Below, piece by piece: positions 5,711-6,026 of a stretch of 6,026 nt of DNA. Under the pieces are notes generated by a model. That model had not been told where the DNA came from, did not search any database, and worked only from the letters and a program-made list of their open reading frames with translations. The stretch is from Brevundimonas sp. UBA5713. GTDB lineage: Bacteria; Pseudomonadota; Alphaproteobacteria; Caulobacterales; Caulobacteraceae. Position numbers and translations under genes: made by a program. The number at the start of each line of letters is the position of its first letter. The stretch's first letter is position 1. The stretch spans positions 1 through 6,026 of the forward strand of contig NZ_DIGV01000032.1 in NCBI RefSeq assembly GCF_002419815.1, in the 5' to 3' direction.

Positions 5711-5781
5711 GCTTGCAGCATAGCCGTTAACGTCCGGTGAGTCGCTGCGGGGAATGCAGCCCATGGTGGAGAAAATCGGCC

Positions 5782-6026
5782 TTAGCCGTACATCTCGCCC
5801 AGATAGGCGTTGCGCACCTCGGCGCTTTCGACCGCTTCGCGCGCCGTACCCTCGAACAGAACCGAGCCCGACGTCATGATCGACACGCGGTCGATGATAT
5901 CCAGCGTCTCGCGCACATTATGGTCGGTGATCAATACGCCGATGCCCTGACCCGACAGATAGCGGATCACCGAGCGGATGTCGGCGATGGCCAAGGGATC
6001 GATACCGGCAAAGGGTTCATCCAGCA
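5782..6026 (-). CDS. lptB: Lipopolysaccharide export ABC transporter ATP-binding protein LptB, C-terminal part
   Basis: The cytoplasmic ATPase of the LptB2FGC complex that extracts lipopolysaccharide from the inner membrane and drives it across the periplasm. Only the last 80 codons are present; the frame is open to the window's right edge, so the gene begins outside. The TTG at 5994 is an internal leucine codon. The visible part starts inside Walker B (LDEPFAGIDP with the catalytic Glu), continues through the D-loop and the H-switch (GVLITDHNVRETLDI, His present), and ends with the LptB tail (VLFEGTAREAVESAEVRNAYLGEMYG). The ITDHNVRETL and YLGE wording is specific to LptB among ABC ATPases. 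The full protein would be about 240-250 residues. Position next to rpoN is the conserved arrangement, usually preceded by lptC and lptA. Confidence 0.95.
   Translation of the reverse strand, partial: LDEPFAGIDPLAIADIRSVIRYLSGQGIGVLITDHNVRETLDIIDRVSIMTSGSVLFEGTAREAVESAEVRNAYLGEMYG

Noticed and set aside
5701..5730. Possible CtrA site from two TTAA motifs upstream of rpoN
   Set aside because: The TTAA copies (5701-5704 and 5727-5730) are 22 bases apart, not the 7 of the CtrA consensus.
5744..5760. GCTGC/GCAGC hairpin after lptB as a terminator
   Set aside because: Only 5 base pairs and no U-tract; too weak to call.

Overview
The window looks like a chromosomal core region of an alphaproteobacterium, most likely one of the Caulobacterales. 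This rests on three things: the gene set (lptB, rpoN, long-form hpf and ptsN in one direction; an IbpA-type small heat-shock gene followed by a DUF1150 gene in the other), the moderately high G+C (judged by eye, not counted), and the protein wording. The genus is uncertain. I see no insertion sequence, phage gene, CRISPR array, tRNA or rRNA. No gene-free stretch exceeds 300 bases; the longest is the 247-base divergent spacer at 1821-2067.

Layout. The left edge carries the 3' part of a UDP-glucose 6-dehydrogenase gene on the + strand, ending at 1086. It converges on an OmpA-domain/glycine-zipper envelope lipoprotein gene on the - strand (1146-1820), and a bidirectional hairpin terminator lies between them. 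A divergent spacer follows, then the + strand pair hsp20 (2068-2490) and a DUF1150 gene (2570-2818). A second strong bidirectional terminator (about 2825-2855) separates this pair from the - strand block. Read from right to left, that block is lptB (3' part only), rpoN, hpf and ptsN.

How the genes fit together. The - strand block is the widely conserved lptB-rpoN-hpf-ptsN neighbourhood. LptB powers lipopolysaccharide export, sigma-54 directs a specialised regulon, long HPF dimerises and hibernates ribosomes, and EIIA-Ntr is the output of the nitrogen phosphotransferase system. The gaps are 129 bases (lptB-rpoN), 78 (rpoN-hpf) and 104 (hpf-ptsN), so read-through is plausible but internal promoters are possible. 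The Ugd fragment makes UDP-glucuronate for surface polysaccharide, and the OmpA-like lipoprotein probably tethers the outer membrane to peptidoglycan. Hsp20 is an ATP-independent holdase; the DUF1150 protein beside it has no known function.

Overall this is mostly ordinary core genome. I found no complete novel system. The points most worth a second look are the uncharacterised acidic DUF1150 protein paired with Hsp20, a possible structured leader over the hsp20 ribosome-binding site, competing hairpins in the ptsN leader, and a perfect 14-base palindrome between rpoN and hpf.
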